DNA of 64,000 bases, taken from the NCBI GenBank assembly GCA_017871115.1, contig JAFCIZ010000011.1:947501-1011500 (forward strand), read 5' to 3'. This document shows, piece by piece, positions 49,906 through 61,529 of this stretch. The notes beneath the pieces were generated by a model, which saw only the letters and a program-made list of their open reading frames with translations, made no database searches and was not told the origin of the DNA. The stretch is from Cunninghamella blakesleeana. Taxonomy: Eukaryota > Mucoromycota > Mucoromycetes > Mucorales > Cunninghamellaceae. Made by a program: the position numbers and the translations under genes. Each line of letters opens with the position of its first letter. Within the stretch, counting starts at the first letter, position 1.

Positions 49906-50192
49906 AGTGTTGTTTATTTTCTTATTTGAGTTGTTTCAATTACAAAAAAAAATAGTATCAATTTAGTTTAAAAAAAAAAAAAGGCACGAAAAGGAAGGAT
50001 GAAGAAAAAAATTTTGAAAAATACTACTTGTATATAAAAATCGGCGGATTTTAAAAAATAAGTCAGATGTTACCAAATGAGGCCATACTCAAGCTTTTTT
50101 AAACCCTTGAAATTATAAATTTTTATATATATTTCTTTTTTCATTTTTCTTCTTCCTCCTCTTATTACATATTGTTTGTTTGTTTTTACAAA

Positions 50193-50740
50193 ATGACCGA
50201 AAATATTAGAGGAAAAAGTAATTAATAATAAAATTTATAGTGCTCTTCCTATTTTTATTTATCAAAAAAAAACATTATTTATTTTTATTTTTTAGGTACT
50301 GATTTATTAAAAAATGCGTTAGATGATAATGATCAATTAGCGAAAGAAATTGAACAAGCCATTTATGAAAAACATCCCAACGTTGATAAAGACTATAAAG
50401 AATCCATTCGATCTCATATTTTTAATTTAAAAGATACTTCTAATCCGTATCTAAAAATAAAAGTCGTTCAAGGCACTATTCCTCCAAAAGAATTTGCTGA
50501 AATGGTACGTATGTATATAAGTAAGACGATTTTGAGAATAAAACTGATAATAATAAAAATAACATATATCCATTTATACATATATGTAAATATATTATAT
50601 AGGATTCGGATGCAATGGCTTCTTTGGACAGGCGTCAATCCAATGAAATATTAAGAAGAAGTTCTTTACTGGATTCACTAAATATGCAGCATGCAATTCC
50701 TCGACACCGTGATTTAGACGATCCTGATGCATACCATTGA
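50193..50740 (+). CDS. stand-alone TFIIS central-domain protein
   Basis: Three exons (50193-50217, 50296-50504, 50603-50740) give 123 residues. The protein matches the TFIIS central (domain II) three-helix bundle: IRGKSTDLLKNAL, AKEIEQAIYEKHP, DYKESIRSHIFNLKD, NPYLKIKVVQGTIPPKEFAEMDSDAMAS, the last a close match to the P-x-x-F-A-x-M core. In TFIIS this domain binds RNA polymerase II. The N-terminal LW domain and the C-terminal zinc ribbon with the Asp-Glu pair needed for transcript cleavage are both absent, and none is encoded nearby. The end (RRQSNEILRRSSLLDSLNMQHAIPRHRDLDDPDAYH) is unfamiliar. It may be a regulator or competitor of TFIIS. Confidence 0.8.
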
Positions 50741-51446
50741 TGTGTATGTGTGTAATATTAAAAAAAATGGTAGAATACGGAGTTTTAAATAACGCATTAA
50801 TTTTACTTGAGTTTACTACTATATACTATTACTTATATTTTATTTTCGATACATATAAATATAAATTTCCTAGTAATTAATTAATTAAAAAATAATTTGG
50901 TCAAATAATTTGAATAATATATATATATATATATATATATGTGTGTACATGTATTTTAAAAATGCCATCTATATACTTTTAACTCAATGTATGCGTAGTA
51001 CACTAAAAAGGATAAAAATATGGATACATAATGAAGCTTTCTTCTAACGAAGTCCAAATATGACAGTACTAAAAAAATATTACAGGGATGGTGCTTATAT
51101 GTATATATTTGATTGGTTGGTGGTTAAGTAGTAAGTATTGAAATTGAACAGCAGTAGTTATTCATAATAATAGTGCTAATTTATAAGAAAAAAAAAAATT
51201 CATAAAATAACTTGTAAATTATAGCATCATATAAAAAGTTAAAATAAAACCACAAGTAGAATTGTCATCTCATGTATTACATTCAGCTATTTGTTGATGT
51301 TTTATAATTATGTTCTAACATAAGAGCGGAATTTTAAAAATATTTAAACCCAAACCAAACAAATCCTAAAAAAATTGCTACTCAAATAAAATTTAAATTT
51401 TTGTTATCTCTTTTTCATACTCTTTAATCACCAACTATAAATTATA
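50741..51446. other. intergenic, AT-rich
   Basis: A (TA)n/(TG)n run at 50918-50946 and otherwise A/T-rich DNA. No gene seen. The right end leads into the second F-box relic. Confidence 0.45.
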
Positions 51447-53538
51447 AATGGATTATCTAATGAAATTTTACAAAATATATTTATGTACATACCACAAAGA
51501 TGTATTGTGAGAGTTTGTTCAACTGTATGTAAGTCCTGGCATCAACTTATTGCCTAACATTTTACTTATTCCACTATTAATTTATATTCCAAATAGCAAC
51601 TAAAAAGATATATTCAAATGGCAAAAGAAAAAATTATCAATAATAAATATATTGGTAATTAATATTTAAAACTTTATATTCCATTTTTATTATGACCTCG
51701 ATAAAGAATGTTTATTAGAAATAATAGAAACAGTACCAAATATTCGTTCTACTAAAGGTTCCATGTATGTAAACGGAAGATTTTGCGATATGGAAAGAAA
51801 CATTGATTTTCCTCAGCTTCAGCAACTTTCTCATTTTGATCTATGGTATACAGCTTTGAATAAAACGTGGATGACAACATTAATTAATAATGCCAAAATA
51901 GAATTTACAGATATAATAATGAACAAAAACAAAACTAGAGACAATCATCTCCTTTTATCTATTTAAATAAAACTTTTTGGTCAATCAACACCATTGCTTT
52001 CCTATTCTCACTCTATAAATTTCAATGGTACTTATAAAAATATTATTACTGTCTTAGCAACTTTGCAGCACGACATTTTTAAGAATTATTTTTTCCAACT
52101 TTGGTGAATTACGAAACCTTTAATTTTATTACTTTGATGAATATTCACTTGAATGTATTCATAATTCGTGCCTGCAACTTGTACCTTTATCATTGTTAAG
52201 CTTCGTTATGGCTATGTCCAAAGATAACAATGTGATCATCAAACTCAATAACATAACAGAATTCCAACAAGTATATAGCTTAAAAAAATTAGAAATTTCA
52301 GGCAAAATTGTAGCCTCGGACTGTTTTATTTATTTATCAATGAAATATCTTCAACTAGAATCACTCAGTTTAGATTTGTGTGCAACGGCAATCCCAAGAG
52401 AAAAAATTTCATTATATTATCGATTAGCTATATACGATATGATAGATCATTTCGATATTTGAAAAAATTATACATAAAATTAAGAGATGTACCACAGGCA
52501 AGAATTACTGGTGCTGATAAAAGATACTGGCGGAATAATGAATTATTACATTGCTATTACAGTGCCCGACGCAATTGACACATTTTACCTACAAAAATAT
52601 CACACTTCAAAAATGTGATGAACATTTACAGAAAAGTTTTATTACCGACTATCCTGATCAGCCTACTATGGATTATTATCAAAATATAGTATATAATATT
52701 ATATGCCAACGTGTTGATTTATAAGATCGTTTGAATTTTTTATTATTAACACCAAAATTCAGCAATGATATCCTATATTATTAACTCTTACAAAATAAAA
52801 ACACGATTGTATTATAGACTTTGATATCACTGTTATTGATATGTGAAAGTATCTTTGAAAAATTAGAACTTGTATATATATAACAGATTGGTTAGGTGCT
52901 TTACCTAATTTAACATCATTGGAAATAAAAAACTATACCATTTTAAATGAAAAAGGTGATGAATCCAAGAAGGAGAGGGGTTCTGTTCGTTATAATGACT
53001 TCAGTGCATTTTAATCACATGAATAGATAAAACAAAGGAAATAACAGTTCAGTTATTTAATCACGATGGCAACTCAATTTATAAATTGAAAATATTAATG
53101 CTTTGTCTTTGTGGAATTTCTATGAAAAAAGGATTTAATGATTTTTTAAAGAAACTCCCTCATTTAAAAAAGTTGGAAGCCACCGATGTAGGGTATTTAT
53201 ACTCAGAACAGGATTCAATACATAGTTCTTTTACTTCTACTCCTTCTTTTTCTTCATTACCTTCAGTAGCTTCTCCAATTAGAGATATATACTTTGATTT
53301 ATCTCAGAATTACTTACAATTCTATTATATCGTTTGGTTATATCCTACTTCATGGGGTAATATAGGTGATAATTCTAACACTGTAGATAAATTAAAAATT
53401 CATGAAACTATTCTTGATTATAAATATATCATTTTCCATGATTATAGACCAAAAATACAAAATGGACAATGTACTTTATCTCTGAAATGTAAATATATTG
53501 ATGAATTGGTATTCTTAGAAAGTGATTTGAAGAAATAA
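51447..53538 (+). pseudogene. decayed F-box / leucine-rich gene (copy 2)
   Basis: An F-box reads LSNEILQNIFMYIPQRCIVRVCSTVCKSWHQLIA and stops at about 51558. Its ATG at 51449 is out of frame with this, because of a 4-bp gap relative to copy 1. Next pieces: MAKEKIINNKYIG then a stop; FIFHFYYDLDKECLLEIIETVPNIRS; a YFDEYSLECIH patch at about 52130; leucine-rich patches with LKKLEISGKIVASDCFIYLSMKYLQLESLSLDL (52193-52462); and a last open piece at 53086-53538 (FLKKLPHLKKLEATDVGYLY). Stops and shifts separate all of them. The pattern is that of an F-box/LRR protein gene, 2.1 kb long, now broken. Confidence 0.75.
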
Positions 53539-53923
53539 AAATAAAAAAATAAAAGATTGTTTTGATAATAGAATGTAGGCATAAAAATGAACATTGAGCC
53601 AAGTGTTACAATTATTGTATACCATCAAGCTTATATCATTTATAATGTATTATTATTTTTATTATTTTTACTACTTCTATTATTTCTATTATTTTTAAAT
53701 ATTTTTATTTATCAGTTCGTTTTATACCAATTAACCGATTGCTAACGTTAAAAAAAGCATTAAGTTGCCAGCAAAAAAAAAATATACTGTATATTCCATA
53801 CATTTATACGTTTTAGATCAAAAGAAAAACAAATTCTGCGGATGTTTAATTTTTTAAGACTTAAAAAAATATTTTTTTAAAAAACAGGTTTCTTTATAAT
53901 TTTTTATAATAATATACAATAAT
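53539..53923. promoter_or_regulatory. intergenic, upstream of eIF1AD gene
   Basis: A/T-rich, 385 bp, with ATT repeats near 53650-53700. It should contain the eIF1AD promoter; no clear element is named. Confidence 0.4.
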
Positions 53924-54651
53924 ATGGGAAAAAAGCATACAGCACAAAATTTATTAGATATTGATGATTTCGAAATAAAAGAAGGACAGAAATACGCTAG
54001 GGCTTTAGGGCCTCGTGGTAATCATCAACATGAAGTCGAGTTTATTGATGGAACTAAGACTTTAGTGACCATGCCTCCAAAGTTTCGAAATCTTGTCTGG
54101 GTAAAACGAGGTAATAACAATAATAATTAAAATGTGGATCTTTATTTAAAATAAGAAGAATATAAACCTTTTATTGCTATTCTTTTTTTTAGGTCATTAT
54201 GTTGTGATTGATCCTTCTTTAGGTACTGTTTCTGAAAAAGTTGGTGGTGAAATAGTTCAAGTATTATTTCCAAAACAAATTAAAGAATTAGAACAAGCTG
54301 GAAAATGGTAATAAAAAAAAGTGAGGGAGTGTCCTGAAAATAATAGGCATTATTATATAATATATATATATTACTCATATTTATATTAACTTATTATACT
54401 TTTCAAATATATATATGTATATAAATATATTTAGGCCATCAGAATTTTCTAAAAAGGAAGCAATGATTGATACAAAACACAGTGATAATGATGATGATAA
54501 TGAAGAAAGTGACAATGATGATGATTTATTTGTAAATAACAATAGACCTGTTTTATCAGAAAGTGAATCTAGTAGTGATGAAGAAGAAGAAGAAGATGAT
54601 GATGATGATGATAATGACGATGATGAAGATGATGAAGGTCAAAAGAAATAA
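53924..54651 (+). CDS. EIF1AD: eIF1AD-like S1/IF1a-domain protein
   Basis: Three exons (53924-54110, 54193-54307, 54435-54651) give 172 residues. The start MGKKHTAQNLLDIDDFEIKEGQKYARALGPRGNHQHEVEF, then TLVTMPPKFRNLVWVKRGHYVVIDPS, is an OB-fold of the eIF1A-like type, and KVGGEIVQVLFPKQIKELEQAGKWP closes it. The tail is highly acidic (Asp/Glu runs), as in eIF1AD (haponin). eIF1AD takes part in late 40S ribosomal subunit maturation. All parts are present. Confidence 0.93.
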
Positions 54652-55190
54652 TTCTTTAAAAATACTCACTCACATCCGCCAAAATTAATATAATGAAACT
54701 AGCAACTAGAATCTACGATTAGAATACCCCACTTCATTTTTATTTTATTTTTTCATCCATTTTTCCATTCTTTTTGCATAATGATTAGAAAATTATAGAT
54801 ACGTCATCGCATTTTCATTTTATAGTTGTTGATAGTTTAGTAATTTTAGCTTTATATATAAGTATATATATTTAGAAAAAATAAATAAATGATTAATTTT
54901 ATTAGATAGATATTAATAAGTAGAAATTTAGAGATATATGTATTTATAAAAAAAAAAAAAAGAATATAATGTACCATTCCTATATATATATGTATATATA
55001 TATACATGAATTTAATATTATAAAAAAAATTCTAATAAATAAATAATGATATATAAACTAACAATAATAAAAAAAAGATAACATGATATATCATATCACA
55101 AGATATAATAACACTTACACAGCAATTCTTTTTTTTTTTGTAAAAAAAGAAAAAAAAACTATTCAATCCTCCCATTAACACTATTTTTAT
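54652..55190. other. 3' region between convergent genes
   Basis: A/T-rich DNA shared by the ends of the eIF1AD gene (+) and the proline-rich membrane protein gene (-). (AT)n runs near 54980-55003. No gene seen. Confidence 0.45.
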
Positions 55191-55991
55191 TTAACTTTCT
55201 TGATTCTTAGCAAAAGCCCATTGTAAACCGACATAATAATCACCCGTTACAATAGCCAACATACTATATAAAACGGAAGAGAATAATAATAATAAAGCCA
55301 TAATTAAATTCAACCTTGCCCACCAAGCTTCATAAGGATTTCTACTAGAGGAACAGCAACAAGCGCCTAAAATCCATAAAGGAGGGCAAAACCAACCAAA
55401 AACAAATAAAAGAGCACCAAAGGGAAATCGACGCTGATTTTCATTGACTTCAATATAATATCCGGTTGATTGTTGATGATGATGATGGTGATGGTGATGA
55501 AAAGGAGAAAAGTGGTATGGTTGTTGTTGATTTTGATTTTGTCTTGGTGGTATAATAATACTTTGATAACTTCCTTGATTAGGTTGGTAAAAGCCGGGAC
55601 CTTGGATAGGTGATGATGATGATGGTGGTATATGAGGTGATACTAGTGGATTGTTATTGTTATTATAATGATATCGAGTATGATTATTTTGAATATGTGG
55701 TTGAGGTGTTGGCATAGGCATAATAGGTGATATATTTGTAGAAGATTCATTATTTACATTTGTTGGTGAGGGCAAACGCTGATAATTATAAGGAGAAGTA
55801 TGTGGTTGAGGTGGAGGTATATCAGGATATAAAGATGGCGCAGTGGGTTGAGGTTGAGCAACATCTCCAGTAGAACAAGAGGGATTATAAGGTGTGTTTG
55901 ATTCTTGAACACTAGATGAACTTACTACAGGTGAATAAGGAGGTGGAGGTGGTAAGTTATTTTCATCCAATCTATTTCCATGTTTATCCAT
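55191..55991 (-). CDS. proline-rich protein with two C-terminal TM segments
   Basis: A single exon of 266 residues. The first ~170 residues are Pro/Ser/Asn/Gln/His-rich with PPPPYSP and PTAPSLYPDIPPP (WW- or SH3-type ligands) and an eight-His run. The end is ordered: RRFPFGALLFVFGWFCPPLWILGACCC, a short polar loop with RNPYEAWWARLN, and LIMALLLLFSSVLYSMLAIV, so two membrane spans with a cluster of three cysteines that may be palmitoylated. Function is not recognised. PPxY motifs suggest binding to a Nedd4/Rsp5-type ubiquitin ligase at endomembranes; this is inference. Confidence 0.75.
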   Translation of the reverse strand: MDKHGNRLDENNLPPPPPYSPVVSSSSVQESNTPYNPSCSTGDVAQPQPTAPSLYPDIPPPQPHTSPYNYQRLPSPTNVNNESSTNISPIMPMPTPQPHIQNNHTRYHYNNNNNPLVSPHIPPSSSSPIQGPGFYQPNQGSYQSIIIPPRQNQNQQQPYHFSPFHHHHHHHHQQSTGYYIEVNENQRRFPFGALLFVFGWFCPPLWILGACCCSSSRNPYEAWWARLNLIMALLLLFSSVLYSMLAIVTGDYYVGLQWAFAKNQES

Positions 55992-56853
55992 TATATGAAT
56001 TATATATAAATATATAAATAAAAATATTTATATTATAAAAATAATAGGTTTAAATAATAAAAAAGTGAAAAAGTGAAAAGAAAGGAAAAGAAAAGTTTTT
56101 TTAAAAAAAAAATGAAACGGATATAAAAAAAGGAGTGTTCCAAAAAAGGAAACCAAGAAAAAAAATCTTGGCTGAACCTTACTATTGTTTAATACCTAGT
56201 TGACAATAATATTTTTTTTTTTTTTTTTACTTGTCATAATATTTCATTTTTATTCTACTTTTACGTCATGCTAATTAATAGCTCCCATCAAAAAGAGTCA
56301 AAAGTCAAAAAGCATAAATAAAAACCAAAACCAAAACCAAAATTAAAATTAAAATAATCATACTGACATCAACTTCTCCGCACTCTCGCTCTTTTTTTAT
56401 TATTTTAAAAAATATGTTTTTTTATACCCAAAAAGCTCTGTAAATATTTTTTATTTCACAAAAAATAAGTAAAACATAACGAATACGTAAAAAAATACAC
56501 AAAATTAAAATAAAAATTCTCGATGATCCTTTTTAAAACGAAATATAATAAATATAATATACGTTAAGTCTTCTTTTTATATATATTATAAGAATTAAAC
56601 TTAGTATTACTAAGCATTAATATATAAAACAAATTATAAACTGGGTAGTACATTTGCATCACAATGGAATATTATAAAAACATAATTATTTTAAATTCAT
56701 TGCCATCCTATGTATTTATTTTAAAAAGTTTTATATTGGATAAAATGATTTTTTTTATTGTTCTCTATTTACAAAAAAAAAAAAAAAAAAAAGGCGCTAC
56801 TACCAACGCATTTTTATATAATTTTATATCTTACAAAGTATATTCATTCTTAT
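55992..56853. other. intergenic between tandem minus genes
   Basis: 862 bp of A/T-rich DNA with T-run near 56208-56230 and an A-run at 56774-56792. It should include the promoter of the proline-rich gene near 56000-56100. A short plus-strand frame around 56664-56966 is antisense to the next gene's 3' end and not credible. Confidence 0.45.
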
Positions 56854-58687
56854 TTATTCGTCATCATCACCAATTGCCAAAGTATTATATGCATAACTAT
56901 TTAAAGGAAAATGACAACCATCTCCAGATCTATATGATAATAATGATAATAAAATTCAATATATAACTTAAATAATGGATCAAAAGTAAAAAAAGTAAAA
57001 TAAAACTTACGGTGATCCAATAGGTAAGAACCATGTTACGTAATTTTTTCCTAATACTTGCTCAATGTTAGACCTTTCGTAATAATAGTAATAATAACAA
57101 TGCATAGTTTACGATTAATTTTATTTTCTGTCTTTCATTATTAATAAACATAGTATATATATATATATAAGTTACCTAGTGCCAAGATCCCATGGGTTAA
57201 AGTATTTACTTCGCATTATATCCAAATGACCTCTAGGTGAGGCTGATCCATGTCGGTGCCTACCTAACCTAAAGTTTGATTTTTCATAAAATTCAATGGT
57301 TGTTCTATTTTTAAATAATTGTCTAGTATGAAACATGCTGAAGGGTGTCAAAAAAATACCAAATACACCAGAAGCGAATAATAAAAAGAGCCAATTGAAA
57401 TCAATATTGAATATACCCTAGCATAACATAAAAGTATTTAACCATCAGACATCCTTTATTATAACAGCCCTCTTTCTTTTTATTTTTATTTTTTTTAATA
57501 TATATTACCATTGGTTCGTTCAATACAGCTATTGTTGGTGGCAAAGAGGTAGCGAATACATATATACAAAAAAGTGCACCATATACAATAAATAAATAAA
57601 AGAATTTATAATTATAAAATCCAACACAGTTATTAATCCATGGACAATGACTATGAAAAATGAAAAATTGAAAAAAGGGTTAAATATGCATAACCGTTAA
57701 AAAAAATTATTCGGTCAACTTTAAATAAAAATAAAAAAAAACTTACTGATCCATTTTCAAGACACATCTAAATATACGTCATTTAATAAATAAAGTTAAA
57801 ATATATACCCATATAACACTTGATTCTTTTCTTTTCTTCCTCTGAATCTATTTTATTTTTTATATACATATATACACTTTGTTTTTTAATTCCCTTTACC
57901 TTTTACAAGCTCTACAATGATGACTTCTATCAAATTTGTTCGTTTTACATTTTTGACAATACCGCTTAGCACCGTCTCTTTTGACAGTAATAGAAGTTGA
58001 AGGTATTTGTTCTTGAGCTGTATTAATTGATAAATTGGATGCATTATTAAGCGGAAGTATAGCTGGTATATTATTATTGTTATTATTATTATTATTGTTA
58101 TTATTATCGTCTTGATCATCATCATCCTGATCGTTGTCATTATTTGGTGAAGAGGAATTATTTGTATTATGCAATAATTGTACGTATTCACTATCTTGAT
58201 ACCCTTGTTCAATATCTGATAATATTTCATTTTTTTTAAGCATCTAAAAAAAAACGATATACTTTTTTTTAGATGCACATGTACATACATATATATGTAT
58301 ATATATATATACTATACATAAAATAATAGGACTAGATTTATAATAAAAAAAAGCTTACGTCTAAAGTTGTCCCAGGTGAAGTTCTTGAAGCTTTATAAAA
58401 ACACCATATGGATAATATAAAAAAAGGTTGGAAAAATAAGATATAAAGTGAACCTAAAAATAAAAATATACTTATTTTCAGCCATATTATTATGATTATT
58501 TTTTTTTTAAGCAAAACTTTTTTAACTTTTTACCTTGAAGTATAAAGCCATTAGTTAATAAATACCAACATAATCTAAAATGGTATGCCCAGAAAGCCCA
58601 AATAAATATAAGGCTTAATAATACAACGGGTGCTGCATTTAAAGTTACCGTGCAACAACGTTGTATTTTACGTATTGTTATTGCCAT
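56854..58687 (-). CDS. DHHC palmitoyltransferase, Pfa3-like
   Basis: About eight exons from ATG 58687. The start [35 protein letters not shown] gives TM1, TM2 is in exon 2 ([26 protein letters not shown]), then an Asp/Asn-rich loop with a 12-Asn run. The cysteine-rich domain reads [47 protein letters not shown], with the DHHC intact. Two TM segments follow, then the end [24 protein letters not shown]. The order CVLKMDHHCPW is that of the Pfa3/ZDHHC2/20 group; Pfa3 acts at the yeast vacuole. The DHHC motif is itself split: a 21 nt exon (57767-57747) ends in the first His codon and the next exon completes it. Confidence 0.92.
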
Positions 58688-59675
58688 GGTATTATTATGA
58701 TAAAACTATTATTTTTTTTAAAAAAAAAAAAAAAAAAAAAAAGTGGGAAGAAAAAGGAAAGTGGGCTAAAAAAAAATGAAAGCTTGTCTTTTTTATAGAT
58801 TCAAAATTAGAATTAAAACTCCGTTCCATTTTAGGAAATGGTTTTTTAACTATATACGATCTTATTTTATTAAAATGTAAACCATCCTATTTAATAAAAT
58901 ATAAAATATATTATCTCATATTATTATTATTATTCATAAAAGAAAATTAAATTGTTAAGTAAACATAGTTATTATAATTTTTAAAAAAGATTGAATTTCT
59001 GTACCTGAAAATAAATTAACAATTTATTTTTTCCGCAATTCAACTTTATTCAATACTTTTTTAATAGTTATCATTTTTGAATATCTCAAAATAAAAAATA
59101 GACATCAAAAATTAAAAAAAAAAACATTTTTGATAATGAGTTATTTTTTATTTATCTTATACTTTTCTATGGGCTAATGAAATTTATCGAGATATATGCA
59201 AAATTAAAAATGAGAGAAGATAGAAAAATTTGATAGGGCGAAATCTTATCCAGTAACATCGAAAAGCGGAGTTGTGTTTTTTAATGCTGGTTTAGAAAGA
59301 CAGTCATTTTTCAGCCAATTTTTTTATTTTTATTTTGATTGAATTTTTGACCTTTTCGTCTTTCCTTCTTTTTTTTATATATATATATATATTGTCATAA
59401 TATCTTTGGTGTATTTTTATATATAGATATATATATATTAAAAAAAAAAAAGGTTGACAACGTTAACTTTGATTAAAACCCAATATCCCCACTCTTCTTC
59501 CTTTTTAATATTTTATTCCAACTTTAGAGGATTTATACACAAATCAACGACAATAAAAAAAAATATCAAAAACAAAAGCAAAAAGCAAACAACAATATAA
59601 AATTAAAATATTTACATGTTATTATAAATATAGATAAATAGATATATAGATACACCATACACATATACATATATA
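58688..59675. promoter_or_regulatory. divergent promoter region
   Basis: Just under 1 kb between the start codons of the Pfa3-like gene (-) and a small membrane protein gene (+). Long A/T runs at 58717-58742 and 59430-59455, (TA)n runs at 59378-59393 and 59420-59440, and an A/C-rich leader before 59676. No gene seen. Confidence 0.4.
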
Positions 59676-59915
59676 ATGCGAATCCACTCATTAAATCATT
59701 TACAACGTCAACGACTTACCAATAACTTATTTGTTGTTGTTGCTTTTGGCGCCGTCGTCACAGTCGCTCTTCCAACTTTATTCCCTTGTCCAGCTTTTGA
59801 TCACCATGATAAAGCTGCTCGTTTAGAAGCTCAAAAAAAAATGAAAGAAAAAAAAGTTATTGTTAATGCTAGACCATCTACACCTACTCCTGCTTTATCA
59901 CCATCATCGTCATAA
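59676..59915 (+). CDS. small single-TM protein
   Basis: A single exon of 79 residues. It starts MRIHSLNHLQRQRLTNNLFVVVAFGAVVTVALPTLFPCPAF: a basic N-terminus, one TM helix and a PCP motif, then a charged helix (DHHDKAARLEAQKKMKEKKV) and a Ser/Pro tail. The layout fits a small inner-membrane mitochondrial or ER protein; I do not recognise the family for certain. Base composition, A/C-rich leader and 5' spacing support a real gene. Confidence 0.65.
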   Translation: MRIHSLNHLQRQRLTNNLFVVVAFGAVVTVALPTLFPCPAFDHHDKAARLEAQKKMKEKKVIVNARPSTPTPALSPSSS

Positions 59916-61529
59916 TCACCTTTTTATTCATTTTTTACTATGTTTTCATGTTCCAATCTTTTTTTTATATAATATATAACCAACCTTTCCCCCCCCCCTT
60001 TTTTTTTTTTTTTTTTTTAAAAAAAAGCAATTTTCAACCTTTTAATTTTCTTTTTTTCCACACCAAAATCAACCTATTTTATAATTATTATTTTTTATCA
60101 TCATTACCAATTTTTTATTTTATTTTTTTTTAAAAAAAATATGAACTTTTTGTATAATATTTATTCTGCTCAACTTAATAAAAACATTTTTTTTTTATTA
60201 AAAAGTAAATTAAATATAGAATATTGAAAAAAAAAATTTAGTTGCGTAAAGTTTGAATTTAGTAGAAGGATTAAATTAATATAAGAATAAATATTTGCAT
60301 TGGTTAAAGAAACTGTTCTAAAAAATATATTATCAGGCACTAATTTTTTTATTGATAGTTATCTTTATTCTAAATACAAAAAAAAAAAAAAATAGTTACC
60401 TTTAATATTTTTTTATTAATACTTATAAAAAATAATAAAAATACCTGTCAAATTTATTTTTCTTTTATATTTTTTTGATCTGCTTGCAAATAGTTGAAAA
60501 AATTCATTAACCTTTTTATTAATTTGTAATATAATAATTTTAACATTTTGAAAACCTCACTAATTACATCCAAAATAGATAACTATAACACCAGTTATTC
60601 TCAAGTTGTCGCTTGCCCTTGGATTATGTGATAGATCTGCAAAGAGTTAAAGATATATTCAAAATATTAATAGACTATAGTATTTTTATATGATAAATGA
60701 AATGTGGTACTATTTTTTGTTTTGATATGAATAAATTGATCTTAGACTTTTTTTTTTGGCGGAATTAATAACTTATTCTTCTATTGGTGCATGGATTGAT
60801 AACTTGTATCATGATTTAAAAAATGACTGCAGTTTATACAGTAAAAGTAAAATAAAAATGAGAAATATATCTTTTTACCACTTAACTATGCATAATTTAA
60901 CAACTGGAACAATACAACGTTTTCATCTCGTTTTGCCGTAGGTTTTTGATTTTGTTTAAATTACAATCTAAAAGTTGCAATATAAAATAAATACATTAAA
61001 AGGTTCTGCGAGAGTTTTTTTAGGACGCTTTTTGTTAGTGTAAAGAATTATAGAGAAAAAAAAATAAAAGAATTCAAATAAATATATATAAACCTATAAG
61101 AAATTACTAATTTCTGTTTTTGAATTTACGTAAATAACCTTTTATTTCAATTTATGATTAGAATTGTTATTATTTTTATTTGACCAAATTTATGAGTCGA
61201 ATATAAATATTTTTACAAGTATTGGAGAAATTATGTATATTCGCTATTATTCAAGTATACAATTATACACTTTTAATAAATATATATTTTACCGTGTTTG
61301 TCTTTTTATTTAATTTTGAAACGTATAATCTATATATAAACATATATAAAATACTATTGAAAAAGAATATGATGTAATATTTAAATGTATCATTTGAAAA
61401 ATGCTTTGATAATTAATATGGGTTAGAAATAAGAGAAAAAAAGAAAGAATATGCAAAATGATAAATAAAAAAAATAATAATAATAAAATGTACATTAAAA
61501 AAATGAAATAAAAAAAAGCGACTATTAGA
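59916..61529. other. 1.6 kb intergenic, mostly featureless
   Basis: C9 then T-run at 59990-60018, otherwise A/T-rich. One short plus-strand frame at 60756-60941 (AELITYSSIGAWIDNLYHDLKND, later MRNISFYHLTMHNLTT) has higher complexity than its surroundings and may be a gene fragment, of unknown family. The right end holds the 3' region of the Utp4-like gene. Confidence 0.4.
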
